Of a stretch of 5,633 nt of DNA, positions 1 to 5,633 are shown piece after piece. How positions within the stretch are numbered: position 1 is the stretch's first letter; each line of letters opens with the position of its first letter. Origin of the DNA: Candidatus Altarchaeota archaeon (GTDB taxonomy: Archaea; Altiarchaeota; Altiarchaeia; IMC4; DAOVSA01); assembly GCA_030633635.1 (NCBI GenBank), contig DAOVSA010000044.1:1-5633 (forward strand). The letters run 5' to 3'. Made by a program: the position numbers and the translations under genes. The notes beneath the pieces are model-generated. The model was given only the letters and a program-made list of their open reading frames with translations, did not search any database and was not told the origin of the DNA.

Positions 1-711
1 GAGTGTGGCGTTCAGGATGATGTCCTGGATCTGGTGGATCTGGGGTTCGGACGATGTTGGCTTGCACTTGCTGCCCCGACATCCTTACATATCAATTCAC
101 TGAAGGATTTGTACGAGATGAGTATGGATGCCACCTTAAGGATCGCTACATCATATCCAAACCTCACGAGGGATTATCTGATGAGATACGGGATTAATCG
201 CATCGAGGTGGTCGAAGTAAGTGGTGCGGTCGAATCCCTACCGTTGGCAGGAGAAGCTCACATAATCTCAGATTTGGTTAGTACTGGCATCACCTTAATG
301 AGTAATAATCTGAAAGTCATCAAGAATGGTGGGACCATATTGCAGTCGACCGCGAGATTGATAGGAAATCCAGATTCATTGAAAGATCGGTCGAAAAGAG
401 ATAAAATAATTGAAGTGATAGACGGATTTGAGGGTGCAATTTATGCCAAGAATCTATGTGAAATAAAGACAAGTATAAAAGTGGAGGATATAAACGAGAT
501 CGAAAATCTACTAAGCACCCAGATGTATAATGTGATCAAAGATAAAAAAGAAGCTTATCTGAATGTGATCATTGAAAAAAATCAACTTTCCCACACCATA
601 AAGATACTAAGGGGTTTTGATTGTTCCGGGATAGTTGTAACATCAGTAAAATATTATTTTAAAAGGGAATGTGGGGCAGTAAAAGAGCTCAAGCGAAAGG
701 GGTTCTTCTAA
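1..711 (+). CDS. hisG: ATP phosphoribosyltransferase HisG, 5'-truncated by the window edge
   Basis: The enzyme condenses ATP with PRPP to give phosphoribosyl-ATP, the committed and usually feedback-controlled step of histidine synthesis in the cytoplasm. The frame is open from base 1, so the codons before the GTG at 34 are coding and that GTG is not the start. The 236 visible residues show the family's LGFGRC segment (fragment residues 14-19), the RIATSYPNLTRDYL stretch, SGAVESLPLAG, and the PRPP-binding loop DLVSTGITL (bases 271-297). Compared with E. coli HisG, roughly 85 N-terminal residues are missing. After the catalytic domain there is a region of about 75 residues with the length and strand pattern of the ACT-like regulatory domain of long-form HisG, so it is probably the hexameric, histidine-inhibited type. 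That domain is divergent: the usual LPG...PT core is not recognisable, and a basic tail of about 15-18 residues extends past the usual end. The identity is secure; regulation by histidine is inferred. Confidence 0.93.
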   Translation, partial: ECGVQDDVLDLVDLGFGRCWLALAAPTSLHINSLKDLYEMSMDATLRIATSYPNLTRDYLMRYGINRIEVVEVSGAVESLPLAGEAHIISDLVSTGITLMSNNLKVIKNGGTILQSTARLIGNPDSLKDRSKRDKIIEVIDGFEGAIYAKNLCEIKTSIKVEDINEIENLLSTQMYNVIKDKKEAYLNVIIEKNQLSHTIKILRGFDCSGIVVTSVKYYFKRECGAVKELKRKGFF

Positions 712-716
712 TTTAA

Positions 717-724
717 TTTATATA
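717..724 (+). promoter_or_regulatory. Putative TATA box for the hsp20-grpE(-dnaK) operon
   Basis: TTTATATA begins 5 bases after the hisG stop codon and matches the archaeal TATA consensus. The same octamer is found upstream of the VOC gene at 5207-5214. With the usual distance of about 25 bases from box centre to start site, transcription would begin near 743-750, giving hsp20 a leader of about 60-70 bases. I see no convincing hairpin terminator for hisG before it, so some read-through is possible. Confidence 0.6.
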
Positions 725-756
725 CGTACAAACCCATGATTAATTTAATAAGATTG

Positions 757-797
757 GATAAATTGATAAATTTCGATAGATTTCTTTATGATAAATT
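757..797 (+). repeat. GATAAATT octamer cluster in the hsp20 leader
   Basis: GATAAATT occurs as a perfect head-to-tail pair at 757-772 and again at 790-797, with a one-mismatch copy GATAGATT at 775-782. This gives four near-identical octamers in 41 bases, just upstream of the hsp20 Shine-Dalgarno site and downstream of the predicted transcription start. They could be a repressor binding array or part of an AU-rich RNA structure. They could also be chance in low-complexity DNA, since the spacer is very AT-rich. Confidence 0.55.
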
Positions 798-799
798 GT

Positions 800-808
800 G
801 AGGTGATC
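800..808 (+). promoter_or_regulatory. Strong Shine-Dalgarno site that fixes the hsp20 start
   Basis: GAGGTGATC is a nine-base match to the complement of the archaeal 16S rRNA 3' end. It lies 3 bases before the ATG at 812, with its GGTG core 6 bases away. It makes 812 the start rather than the in-frame ATG at 788, which would place this site inside the coding region. Confidence 0.85.
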
Positions 809-811
809 AAT

Positions 812-1339
812 ATGTTTAGAGGAAGACAATGGCCATTTGATGAGTTTTTTAGGGATATGGATGAAGAATTCAGGTATATGGAGGAAAATATGGCCCGAAT
901 GCTTGATGAAGCCCGGAAAATGAGTTCTAAAAAGCCGGGTGAGGGAGGCCCCTATGTGTATGGTTTCTCGATGCGTGTGGGTCCGGATGGAAAGCCTCAT
1001 ATCGAGGAATTTGGAAATGTGCCGGGTATTGAAGTACCTACTTCGGATAGCTCCGAGAGAAGAGAACCTTTGACAGACATTATCGAGGGGAACAAAGATA
1101 TTACCGTGATAGCGGAACTTCCGGGTATCGCCAGGGAGGATATAAAACTCGATGTAAACGAGGAGAGTCTATCGATAAAAGTTGATACCGCGGATAGGAA
1201 ATATTATAAGGATCTTTCTCTGCCCTGTAAGGTGAAACCGGACGCGACAAAAGCCAGATATAAGAACGGAGTTCTGGAAGTTAAGGTCAAGAGAGCCAAG
1301 GAAAAGAGAGAAAAAGGCGTTAGCGTGAAGGTTGAATAG
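812..1339 (+). CDS. hsp20: Small heat-shock protein, Hsp20/alpha-crystallin family
   Basis: This is an ATP-independent holdase that forms oligomers, binds partly unfolded proteins under stress and keeps them ready for refolding by DnaK. The 175-residue product has an acidic, aromatic N-terminal arm (about 1-40, with repeated Phe/Met) and a linker containing GFSMRVGPDGKPHIEEFGN (51-69), a segment I associate with archaeal family members. The alpha-crystallin domain spans about 86-160, with ELPGIAREDIKL at 102-113 and the diagnostic N-GVLEV motif at 152-157. A basic linker follows, then a C-terminal V-S-V-K-V that can serve as the I/V-x-I/V anchor for oligomer assembly. The start at 812 is chosen for its excellent Shine-Dalgarno site. 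It is the first gene of the chaperone cluster, with its stop 3 bases before grpE, and is probably translationally coupled to it. Family assignment is secure; substrates and oligomer size cannot be read from sequence. Confidence 0.95.
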   Translation: MFRGRQWPFDEFFRDMDEEFRYMEENMARMLDEARKMSSKKPGEGGPYVYGFSMRVGPDGKPHIEEFGNVPGIEVPTSDSSERREPLTDIIEGNKDITVIAELPGIAREDIKLDVNEESLSIKVDTADRKYYKDLSLPCKVKPDATKARYKNGVLEVKVKRAKEKREKGVSVKVE

Positions 1340-1342
1340 ATC

Positions 1343-1849
1343 ATGCCAAAACGCAGAGTTAAACCCAAGAAACGTGAGAAAAAAGGGGATCCGGACAAAC
1401 TGAAGGTGCAACTGAAAGAGAAAGAAGAACTTGCAAAGCACTATCTGGAGGAATTGCAATATCTTCAGGCTGAATTTGACAATTACAGGAAGAGAGAGGA
1501 TGAGCAACGGAGAGAATTTGTAAAATATGCCAATGAGGGATTGATCATCCAGTTGTTGGATGTGTTGGATAATCTTGAAAGGGCTATTACAGTATTACGG
1601 GAGGGGGGTAAGGATGTTCAAGGGCTCGAAATGGTTTATGATCAACTGTCCGGGATCCTGGAGAAACATGGTGTAAAAAAGATTGACGCCCTTGGTAAAA
1701 AGTTTGATCCCTACTATCACGAGGCTTTGATGCGGGCAGATAAAGCAAATGCCAAGGAACCAAAAGACACTATAATAGCGGAATTTCAAAGAGGATATAT
1801 GCTCAATTCAAAGGTAATTCGACATTCGAAAGTTAAGATTTCAAAATAA
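1343..1849 (+). CDS. grpE: Nucleotide exchange factor GrpE
   Basis: GrpE dimers bind the DnaK ATPase domain and speed ADP release, which resets the chaperone. The 168-residue product has a very basic N-terminus (residues 1-14), a long alpha-helical coiled coil (about 18-65) containing LQAEFDNYRKR (41-51), and the four-helix-bundle segment LLDVLDNLERAI (71-82). The C-terminal beta domain that contacts DnaK follows, with GKKFDPYYHEAL (118-129) and the family signature EFQRGYMLNSKVIRHSKV (147-164). The length is at the short end of the family because there is little acidic N-terminal extension; otherwise nothing is missing. The ATG is 3 bases after the hsp20 stop. The only ribosome-binding candidate is an imperfect AGGTTGA (1329-1335) within the end of hsp20, which suggests dependence on hsp20 translation. 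Its place directly before dnaK fits its role. Confidence 0.97.
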   Translation: MPKRRVKPKKREKKGDPDKLKVQLKEKEELAKHYLEELQYLQAEFDNYRKREDEQRREFVKYANEGLIIQLLDVLDNLERAITVLREGGKDVQGLEMVYDQLSGILEKHGVKKIDALGKKFDPYYHEALMRADKANAKEPKDTIIAEFQRGYMLNSKVIRHSKVKISK

Positions 1850-1886
1850 TTTATAATTTAAATACAAAAATATTAGTGATCTAAAA
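1850..1886 (+). promoter_or_regulatory. grpE-dnaK spacer: possible internal TATA box and dnaK Shine-Dalgarno site
   Basis: The 37-base gap is almost entirely A/T. TTTATAATTTAA at 1850-1861 could act as a TATA element; a start site about 25 bases on would leave only a few leader bases before dnaK. GTGATC at 1876-1881, 5 bases before the ATG, matches the anti-Shine-Dalgarno complement and is the better-supported element. Whether dnaK has its own promoter or only shares the hsp20 transcript cannot be settled from sequence. Confidence 0.45.
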
Positions 1887-3779
1887 ATGACTGAAAAAAA
1901 AGCAGGTAAAGAAAAAATAATAGGTATTGATCTTGGTACTTCAAATTCCCAGGCAGCAGTGATAATTGGAGGAAAATCAACCATTATCCCATCGGCAGAA
2001 GGTGCCACAATAGCTGGAAAGATGTTTCCTTCGGTTGTTGCATTCACAAAAGACGGTCAGCTTTTGGTAGGTGAACCTGCAAGAAGACAAGCGGTTTCAA
2101 ATCCGGAAGGGACAATAATGGAAGCGAAAAGAAAGATAGGTACCGACTATAAATACAAGATCAATGGTAAAGAGTATAGCCCACAACAAATCTCAGCCTA
2201 CATACTTCAAAAGATAAAGCGAGATGCGGAGGCATTCTTAGGGGGGCCGGTTAAGAAAGCCGTGATCACAACTCCTGCTTATTTTGATGATAACCAGAGA
2301 ACCGCAACCAAAGATGCGGGAAAAATAGCTGGTTTGGATGTTGTTCGCATAATAAATGAACCTACTGCAGCTTCTCTGGCTTATGGTATTGATAAAGGTG
2401 AGGAGGAGGAAAATATTATGGTGTTTGATTTTGGTGGAGGTACTCTTGACGTAACCATCATGGAGTTTGGAGGAGGCGTATTTGAAGTCAAATCCACATC
2501 AGGTGATACTCATCTGGGTGGAACGGATATGGACGAAGCCGTAGTAAACTGGTTGGTGGATGAATTTAAGAAGGAAACCGGAGTTAATCTAAAAAGTGAT
2601 AAGATGGCGGTGCAAAGGGTGAAAGAAGCGGCAGAAAAGGCAAAGATCGAATTATCTACGGTACTAACGACCGATATAAATCTTCCGTATATCACCGCAG
2701 ATCAAACCGGACCCAAACATTTGACCAAGACTCTAACGAGGGCAAAATTAGAGAAATTGGTAATGCCACTCGTGGAGAAATGTAGGAAATCAGTGAAACA
2801 AGTGATAGAAGATGCAAAATTCAAAAAAGAAAATATAACTCGAATCATTTTGGTTGGCGGACCGACCAGGATGCCATGTGTTCAGCGCTTTGTTGAGGAT
2901 ATGGTCGGTAAAAAAGCAGAAAGAGGAGTAGACCCAATGGAATGTGTCGCGATGGGTGCAGCAATCCAGGGGGGTGTTCTCGCAGGTGAAGTAAAAGATA
3001 TCGTATTACTGGATGTAACGCCATTAACCCTGGGAATTGAAACGCTGGGTGGAGTTATAACCCCGTTAATTCAAAGAAATACAACCATACCTACAAGAAA
3101 AAGTCAGATATTTACCACAGCTGCGGATTTTCAGACCTCGGTTACGGTACATATTCTGCAGGGGGAAAGATCCATGGCATCTGATAATACAAGTCTGGGT
3201 GTGTTTAATCTGGTTGGTATACCTCCTGCACCGAGAGGGGTGCCACAGATCGAAGTAACCTTTGATATAGATGCTAACGGGATTTTAAACGTAACTGCCA
3301 AAGATTTGGGAACCAGTAAGGAGCAAAAAATAACGATTACGGCATCAACAAAGCTCTCTAAAGATGAAATAGACCGGATGATGAACGAGGCGGAGGAACA
3401 CGCAGAGGAAGACAAGAGAAGAAAAGAGGAAATAGAGGCACGAAATAATGCAGAGTCATTGATATATGCTACAGAGAAAACCATGTCAGAATTTGGGGAT
3501 AAGGTTAGCGGAGAACAAAAAGAAAATATCGAAACCATGATTAAATCCCTGAGAGATGCGTTGGCGGGTGACGATATAGGTGCTATCAAGGAGAAGACAG
3601 ATGAATTAAGTAAGGCGGTTCAGGAGGTTGGGGTGGCAATCTATCAACAGGCAGCACAACAACAAGCGGAAGAGGGGCCAAAAGAAGAATCCGAAGAAGA
3701 GAAAACAGAAGAACCAGGGGATGAGAAGGTTGTGGAAGCAGAGTATGAAGTGGTAGATGAGGAAAAGAAGGACAAATGA
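1887..3779 (+). CDS. dnaK: Molecular chaperone DnaK (Hsp70)
   Basis: This ATP-driven chaperone binds exposed hydrophobic segments and cycles with DnaJ and GrpE. The 630-residue product is full length. The actin-like ATPase domain (about 10-370) has phosphate loop 1 GIDLGTSNS (13-21), [12 protein letters not shown] (156-167), [10 protein letters not shown] (180-189; T186 corresponds to E. coli T199) and [10 protein letters not shown] (321-330). The hydrophobic interdomain linker IVLLD (372-376) leads into the substrate-binding beta domain, with [14 protein letters not shown] (376-389) and [15 protein letters not shown] (459-473). A helical lid follows, then a Gln/Glu-rich tail ending [16 protein letters not shown]. 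It lacks the ~24-residue insert that Gram-negative DnaK carries after the KR-x-IG segment (81-85), as expected for archaeal and Gram-positive forms. Two departures from the common form are GTSNS for GTTNS and a four-residue longer loop after AEG (37-49). The ATG is supported by GTGATC 5 bases upstream. Confidence 0.98.
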   Translation: MTEKKAGKEKIIGIDLGTSNSQAAVIIGGKSTIIPSAEGATIAGKMFPSVVAFTKDGQLLVGEPARRQAVSNPEGTIMEAKRKIGTDYKYKINGKEYSPQQISAYILQKIKRDAEAFLGGPVKKAVITTPAYFDDNQRTATKDAGKIAGLDVVRIINEPTAASLAYGIDKGEEEENIMVFDFGGGTLDVTIMEFGGGVFEVKSTSGDTHLGGTDMDEAVVNWLVDEFKKETGVNLKSDKMAVQRVKEAAEKAKIELSTVLTTDINLPYITADQTGPKHLTKTLTRAKLEKLVMPLVEKCRKSVKQVIEDAKFKKENITRIILVGGPTRMPCVQRFVEDMVGKKAERGVDPMECVAMGAAIQGGVLAGEVKDIVLLDVTPLTLGIETLGGVITPLIQRNTTIPTRKSQIFTTAADFQTSVTVHILQGERSMASDNTSLGVFNLVGIPPAPRGVPQIEVTFDIDANGILNVTAKDLGTSKEQKITITASTKLSKDEIDRMMNEAEEHAEEDKRRKEEIEARNNAESLIYATEKTMSEFGDKVSGEQKENIETMIKSLRDALAGDDIGAIKEKTDELSKAVQEVGVAIYQQAAQQQAEEGPKEESEEEKTEEPGDEKVVEAEYEVVDEEKKDK

Positions 3780-3834
3780 TCCATCTCTTATTTATTCTAT
3801 TTTAATTTTTTATTATATTTTATTATCATTACAA
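3780..3834 (+). terminator. G-free, U-rich dnaK-dnaJ junction, possible partial terminator
   Basis: The 55 bases between the dnaK stop and the dnaJ ATG contain no G on the + strand and only seven C. They include a six-T run at 3806-3811 and several shorter T runs. Archaeal termination works on U-rich 3' ends without a hairpin, so this could end part of the dnaK transcripts or be a processing site. TTATATTT (3813-3820) resembles a TATA box but sits too close to the ATG to leave a leader; an upstream AT stretch near 3788-3800 would fit a short-leader start better. No Shine-Dalgarno sequence is present. Confidence 0.4.
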
Positions 3835-5010
3835 ATGACAAAGAGAGATTACTACGAGATTCTAGGGGTTGATAAGGGTGCATCGAGGCAGGATATAAAG
3901 AAATCGTATCGAAAACTGGCCCTGAAATATCACCCTGATCGCAACAAAGCACCAGATGCAGAAGAGAAATTCAAGGAAATCTCCGAGGCTTATGGTGTTC
4001 TTTCTGATGATGAAAAGAAGCAGCAGTATGATACGTTTGGACATGCCGGTATAAATCAACAGTATACTCAAGAGGACATATTCCGGGGTGTGAATTTCGA
4101 GGATCTGTTCAGGGAATTCGGTTTTGGATCCGGTACCGGCATATTCAGTGATTTTTTCAGGGGGTTTGGAGGCTTTGGTTATGACCGGAGAAGATCTGGT
4201 GGTCCACAAAGAGGGGCGGATCTTCGTTATGATCTGGAAATAACCCTGGAAGATGCTGCATTTGGTTTGGAAAGAGACCTGCGGATACCACACACAAAAA
4301 CCTGCCCCCGGTGTAATGGTTCTGGAGCTAAACCGGGAACCAAACCCAAATCATGCCCCGTATGTGGCGGAACCGGGCAAAAAAAGAACGAAAGAAGGAC
4401 GCCATTTGGTCAATTCGTATCGATCACAACCTGTGACCGATGCGGTGGCGAGGGAAATATCATTGAAACACCATGTCCCGGGTGCAATGGGGCAGGATAT
4501 ATCCAGGTGACAAGCAAAGTACATTTAAAAATTCCTGAGGGTGTGGATACAGGATCTAGATTGAGAATTGCGGGGAAAGGAGAGGCAGGCAGCAGAGGCG
4601 GTTTTTCTGGAGATTTGTATGTCGTACTCCATGTAAAATCACACCCGATCTTCAAACGATACGATAACAATATCTTTTGTGAGGTCCAACTCAGCTTTGT
4701 CCAGGCTGCGCTGGGTGATCAGATCGAGGTGCCCACATTGGTGGGTAAGGCTAAACTACAAATTCCTGCAGGTACACAGACACACACAATCTTTAGATTG
4801 AAAGGAGAAGGTATTAAAAACCTGCGAGGACGCGGAAAAGGTGACGAACACGTTAGAGTGATTATAAAAACTCCTGAAAAACTAAATGAAAAACAAAAGG
4901 AATTATTAAATGAATTTGCAATGGCAACCGGGGAAAACAACTTATTGAAAGAAGGGGACAGGGGGATTATCGGAAAAGTAGTGAGTGATGTGAAAGATGT
5001 TTTTAGTTAG
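3835..5010 (+). CDS. dnaJ: Class A J-domain co-chaperone DnaJ (Hsp40)
   Basis: DnaJ binds client proteins and stimulates ATP hydrolysis by DnaK, locking the client in place. The 391-residue product has all class A parts in order. The J domain (about 4-70) has YYEILGV and the essential HPD at 33-35. A Gly/Phe-rich region spans about 84-125. The zinc-binding domain has four complete CxxCxGxG repeats at 157-164, 174-181, 200-207 and 214-221. The C-terminal beta-sandwich client-binding and dimerisation domains begin near [12 protein letters not shown] (226-237). The ATG at 3835 is chosen because the J domain begins there. An upstream in-frame extension would overlap dnaK, adding residues foreign to the family. 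It follows dnaK by 55 bases on the same strand. Unlike hsp20, dnaK and the VOC gene, it has no Shine-Dalgarno site, so it may be leaderless or initiate by another route. No key residue is missing. Confidence 0.98.
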   Translation: MTKRDYYEILGVDKGASRQDIKKSYRKLALKYHPDRNKAPDAEEKFKEISEAYGVLSDDEKKQQYDTFGHAGINQQYTQEDIFRGVNFEDLFREFGFGSGTGIFSDFFRGFGGFGYDRRRSGGPQRGADLRYDLEITLEDAAFGLERDLRIPHTKTCPRCNGSGAKPGTKPKSCPVCGGTGQKKNERRTPFGQFVSITTCDRCGGEGNIIETPCPGCNGAGYIQVTSKVHLKIPEGVDTGSRLRIAGKGEAGSRGGFSGDLYVVLHVKSHPIFKRYDNNIFCEVQLSFVQAALGDQIEVPTLVGKAKLQIPAGTQTHTIFRLKGEGIKNLRGRGKGDEHVRVIIKTPEKLNEKQKELLNEFAMATGENNLLKEGDRGIIGKVVSDVKDVFS

Positions 5011-5069
5011 TTTCTGGTTTTGGAATTAGGTATATGAAATAAATTTAATATCGCTTATATGACTTCTAT

Positions 5070-5099
5070 GTATAATTGTATATTAAGGACAATTCATAC
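5070..5099. repeat. Imperfect inverted repeat, 10 bp with one bulge
   Basis: GTATAATTGT (5070-5079) can pair with ACAATT-c-ATAC (5089-5099), leaving C5095 unpaired and a nine-base loop. Part of the left arm, ATTGTATA (5075-5082), is also a perfect eight-base complement of TATACAAT (5107-5114), so two different folds compete for it. TGTATACA (5105-5112) is in addition a self-complementary palindrome. Confidence 0.55.
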
Positions 5100-5117
5100 G
5101 GTGCTGTATACAATAGG

Positions 5118-5132
5118 GTCGGATATACCGAC
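5118..5132. repeat. Short inverted repeat GTCGG-ATATA-CCGAC
   Basis: Perfect five-base arms (5118-5122 and 5128-5132) flank ATATA. Its left part, GTCGGATATA (5118-5127), recurs exactly at 5156-5165, a direct repeat with a 38-base period that ties it to the larger palindrome downstream. Confidence 0.65.
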
Positions 5133-5143
5133 GAATTGAAAGG

Positions 5144-5164
5144 ATATCCGACACTGTCGGATAT
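5144..5164. repeat. Perfect 9-bp inverted repeat with ACT spacer
   Basis: ATATCCGAC (5144-5152) and GTCGGATAT (5156-5164) are exact reverse complements around ACT. As DNA this is a dyad typical of a dimeric regulator site; as RNA it is a nine-pair hairpin with a very tight three-base loop. The left arm can alternatively pair with the copy at 5118-5126, so the element offers two exclusive hairpins. No run of T follows, which argues against an intrinsic terminator. Confidence 0.7.
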
Positions 5165-5199
5165 AAATTGTTATATGAACTTCCGAACCCCGCTTTTAG

Positions 5200-5214
5200 A
5201 GAAAACTTTATATA
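5200..5214 (+). promoter_or_regulatory. Promoter of the VOC gene (BRE plus TATA box)
   Basis: TTTATATA at 5207-5214 is a consensus archaeal TATA box, preceded by the purine-rich AGAAAAC (5200-5206), which fits a TFB recognition element. Transcription would start about 25 bases downstream of the box centre, around 5234-5240, giving a leader of about 16-22 bases. Confidence 0.7.
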
Positions 5215-5243
5215 TGTTCAAATTTAATTTAAATAAAATAAGA

Positions 5244-5249
5244 AGGTGA
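5244..5249 (+). promoter_or_regulatory. Shine-Dalgarno site of the VOC gene
   Basis: AGGTGA lies 6 bases before the ATG at 5256 and matches the anti-Shine-Dalgarno complement, supporting that start. Confidence 0.8.
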
Positions 5250-5255
5250 ATAAAA

Positions 5256-5633
5256 ATGCCAGCAATAACACATTTTATGGTGCCAGCAGATGATATGAAG
5301 CGGGCAAAGGAGTTCTATACTGAACTATTTGGATGGAAAATTGAAAAAATGCCTGGACCGGTGGAATACTATGGAATTGAAACAACAGATGAAGACGGTA
5401 AAAAAGGTCTTGGCGGCGGGCTTGGAAAAAGAGAAAATCCAACAGACGCAATTGTAAATTATATTGATGTTCCGTCAATTGATGAATATACTGCCAAAGT
5501 TGAAAAACTCGGCGGCAAAATAGTGATGCCCAAAACAGCGGTGCCGGGTATAGGATATGCCGCTATTTGTCATGACACTGAAAATAATACCTTTGGACTT
5601 TGGGAATGCGATGAAAATGCAAAAATGGCTCAA
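5256..5633 (+). CDS. VOC-superfamily protein (glyoxalase/bleomycin-resistance-like), 3' end cut off
   Basis: Vicinal-oxygen-chelate proteins are built from paired beta-alpha-beta-beta-beta modules and include glyoxalases, dioxygenases and antibiotic-binding proteins; the reaction of this subgroup is unknown. The 126 residues show two such modules. The first starts ITHFMVPADDMKRAKEFYTELFGWKIEK (4-31), the usual first strand, helix and FYxxLFGW turn. The second starts IVNYIDVPSIDEYTAKVEKLGGKIVMPKT (66-94) and ends with DTENNTFGLWECDENA (107-122), a common C-terminal form, so only a few residues are probably missing. Of the classical metal-site positions, H6 and E117 are present. The position at the start of module 2 is Asn (N68) where metal-dependent members often have His, so metal binding is uncertain. 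It has its own promoter and ribosome-binding site, separated from dnaJ by 245 bp, and there is no sign that it belongs to the chaperone operon. It is not called glyoxalase I. Confidence 0.9.
   Translation, partial: MPAITHFMVPADDMKRAKEFYTELFGWKIEKMPGPVEYYGIETTDEDGKKGLGGGLGKRENPTDAIVNYIDVPSIDEYTAKVEKLGGKIVMPKTAVPGIGYAAICHDTENNTFGLWECDENAKMAQ

Larger units (their letters stand above)
5011..5255. other. 245-bp intergenic region rich in repeats, no gene seen
   Basis: Between dnaJ and the VOC gene I find no credible coding or RNA gene. The first ~60 bases are plain AT-rich sequence with only weak T runs as a dnaJ terminator. Inverted and direct repeats, listed separately, occupy 5070-5164, and the VOC promoter and ribosome-binding site occupy 5200-5249. 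The repeat block ends 42 bases before the TATA box, so it could serve as an upstream regulatory site, an RNA structure at the dnaJ 3' end, or a small RNA of its own. Confidence 0.6.

Noticed and set aside
788..811. Upstream in-frame ATG that would add eight residues to Hsp20
   Set aside because: The strong GAGGTGATC site at 800-808 would be inside the coding region, whereas it is correctly spaced for the ATG at 812.
1169..1507. 112-codon minus-strand open frame across hsp20 and grpE
   Set aside because: It is an antisense shadow: the Phe/Leu-rich product is the mirror of Lys/Glu-rich coding sequence.
3131..3589. 152-codon open frame on the minus strand inside dnaK
   Set aside because: It is antisense to the conserved substrate-binding domain and lid of DnaK, is Ser-rich as expected for a shadow frame, and resembles no protein I know.
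3757..3834. In-frame upstream extension of DnaJ
   Set aside because: It overlaps the end of dnaK and encodes a low-complexity stretch unlike any J protein; the J domain starts at [10 protein letters not shown].
4253..4510. 85-codon open frame in another frame inside dnaJ
   Set aside because: It overlaps the zinc-binding repeats of DnaJ, which fully explain the sequence.
5059..5139. 26-codon open frame in the dnaJ-VOC spacer (MTSMYNCILR...)
   Set aside because: No ribosome-binding site precedes it, it is very short, and it runs through the inverted repeats.
5144..5164. Reading the 9-bp hairpin as the dnaJ terminator
   Set aside because: It lies 130 bases past the dnaJ stop and is not followed by a T run, and archaeal termination does not usually need a hairpin.
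5118..5165. CRISPR-like array
   Set aside because: The repeats are only 9-10 bases, in mixed orientation, with too few copies and no spacer regularity.

Overview
This window looks like archaeal chromosome, most likely euryarchaeal and possibly from the methanogen / anaerobic methanotroph side of the group. The reasons are TTTATATA-type TATA boxes upstream of genes, Shine-Dalgarno sites of the GAGGTGATC type (complementary to the archaeal 16S 3' end), AT-rich intergenic spaces, and a DnaK that lacks the ~24-residue ATPase-domain insert of Gram-negative DnaK. The lineage is inferred from this style and from protein flavour; no search was run.

Layout, all genes on the + strand. (1) 1-711: the 3' three-quarters of hisG, the first enzyme of histidine biosynthesis, cut by the window edge. 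(2) 712-811: a spacer with a strong TATA box directly after hisG and a long AU-rich leader carrying repeated GATAAATT octamers. (3) 812-5010: a chaperone cluster of a small heat-shock protein (hsp20), grpE, dnaK and dnaJ. hsp20 and grpE are 3 bp apart, grpE and dnaK 37 bp apart, and dnaK and dnaJ are separated by a 55-bp stretch with no G on the + strand. (4) 5011-5255: a 245-bp spacer unusually rich in inverted and direct repeats, ending in a clear TATA box and Shine-Dalgarno site. (5) 5256-5633: a VOC-superfamily (glyoxalase/bleomycin-resistance-like) gene, nearly complete but running off the window.

The chaperone genes form one working unit. Hsp20 holds unfolding proteins without ATP. DnaJ delivers clients to DnaK and triggers ATP hydrolysis, and GrpE exchanges the nucleotide so that DnaK releases its client. 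No ClpB, thermosome or recognisable heat-shock regulator gene lies in the window. hisG and the VOC gene appear to be neighbours rather than pathway partners.

The coding content is conventional and I see no undescribed multi-gene system. The most interesting non-coding signals are the repeat cluster at 5070-5164, with mutually exclusive pairings, and the octamer-bearing leader of hsp20. The G-free, Shine-Dalgarno-less junction before dnaJ and the non-canonical phosphate-loop region of DnaK also deserve a look.
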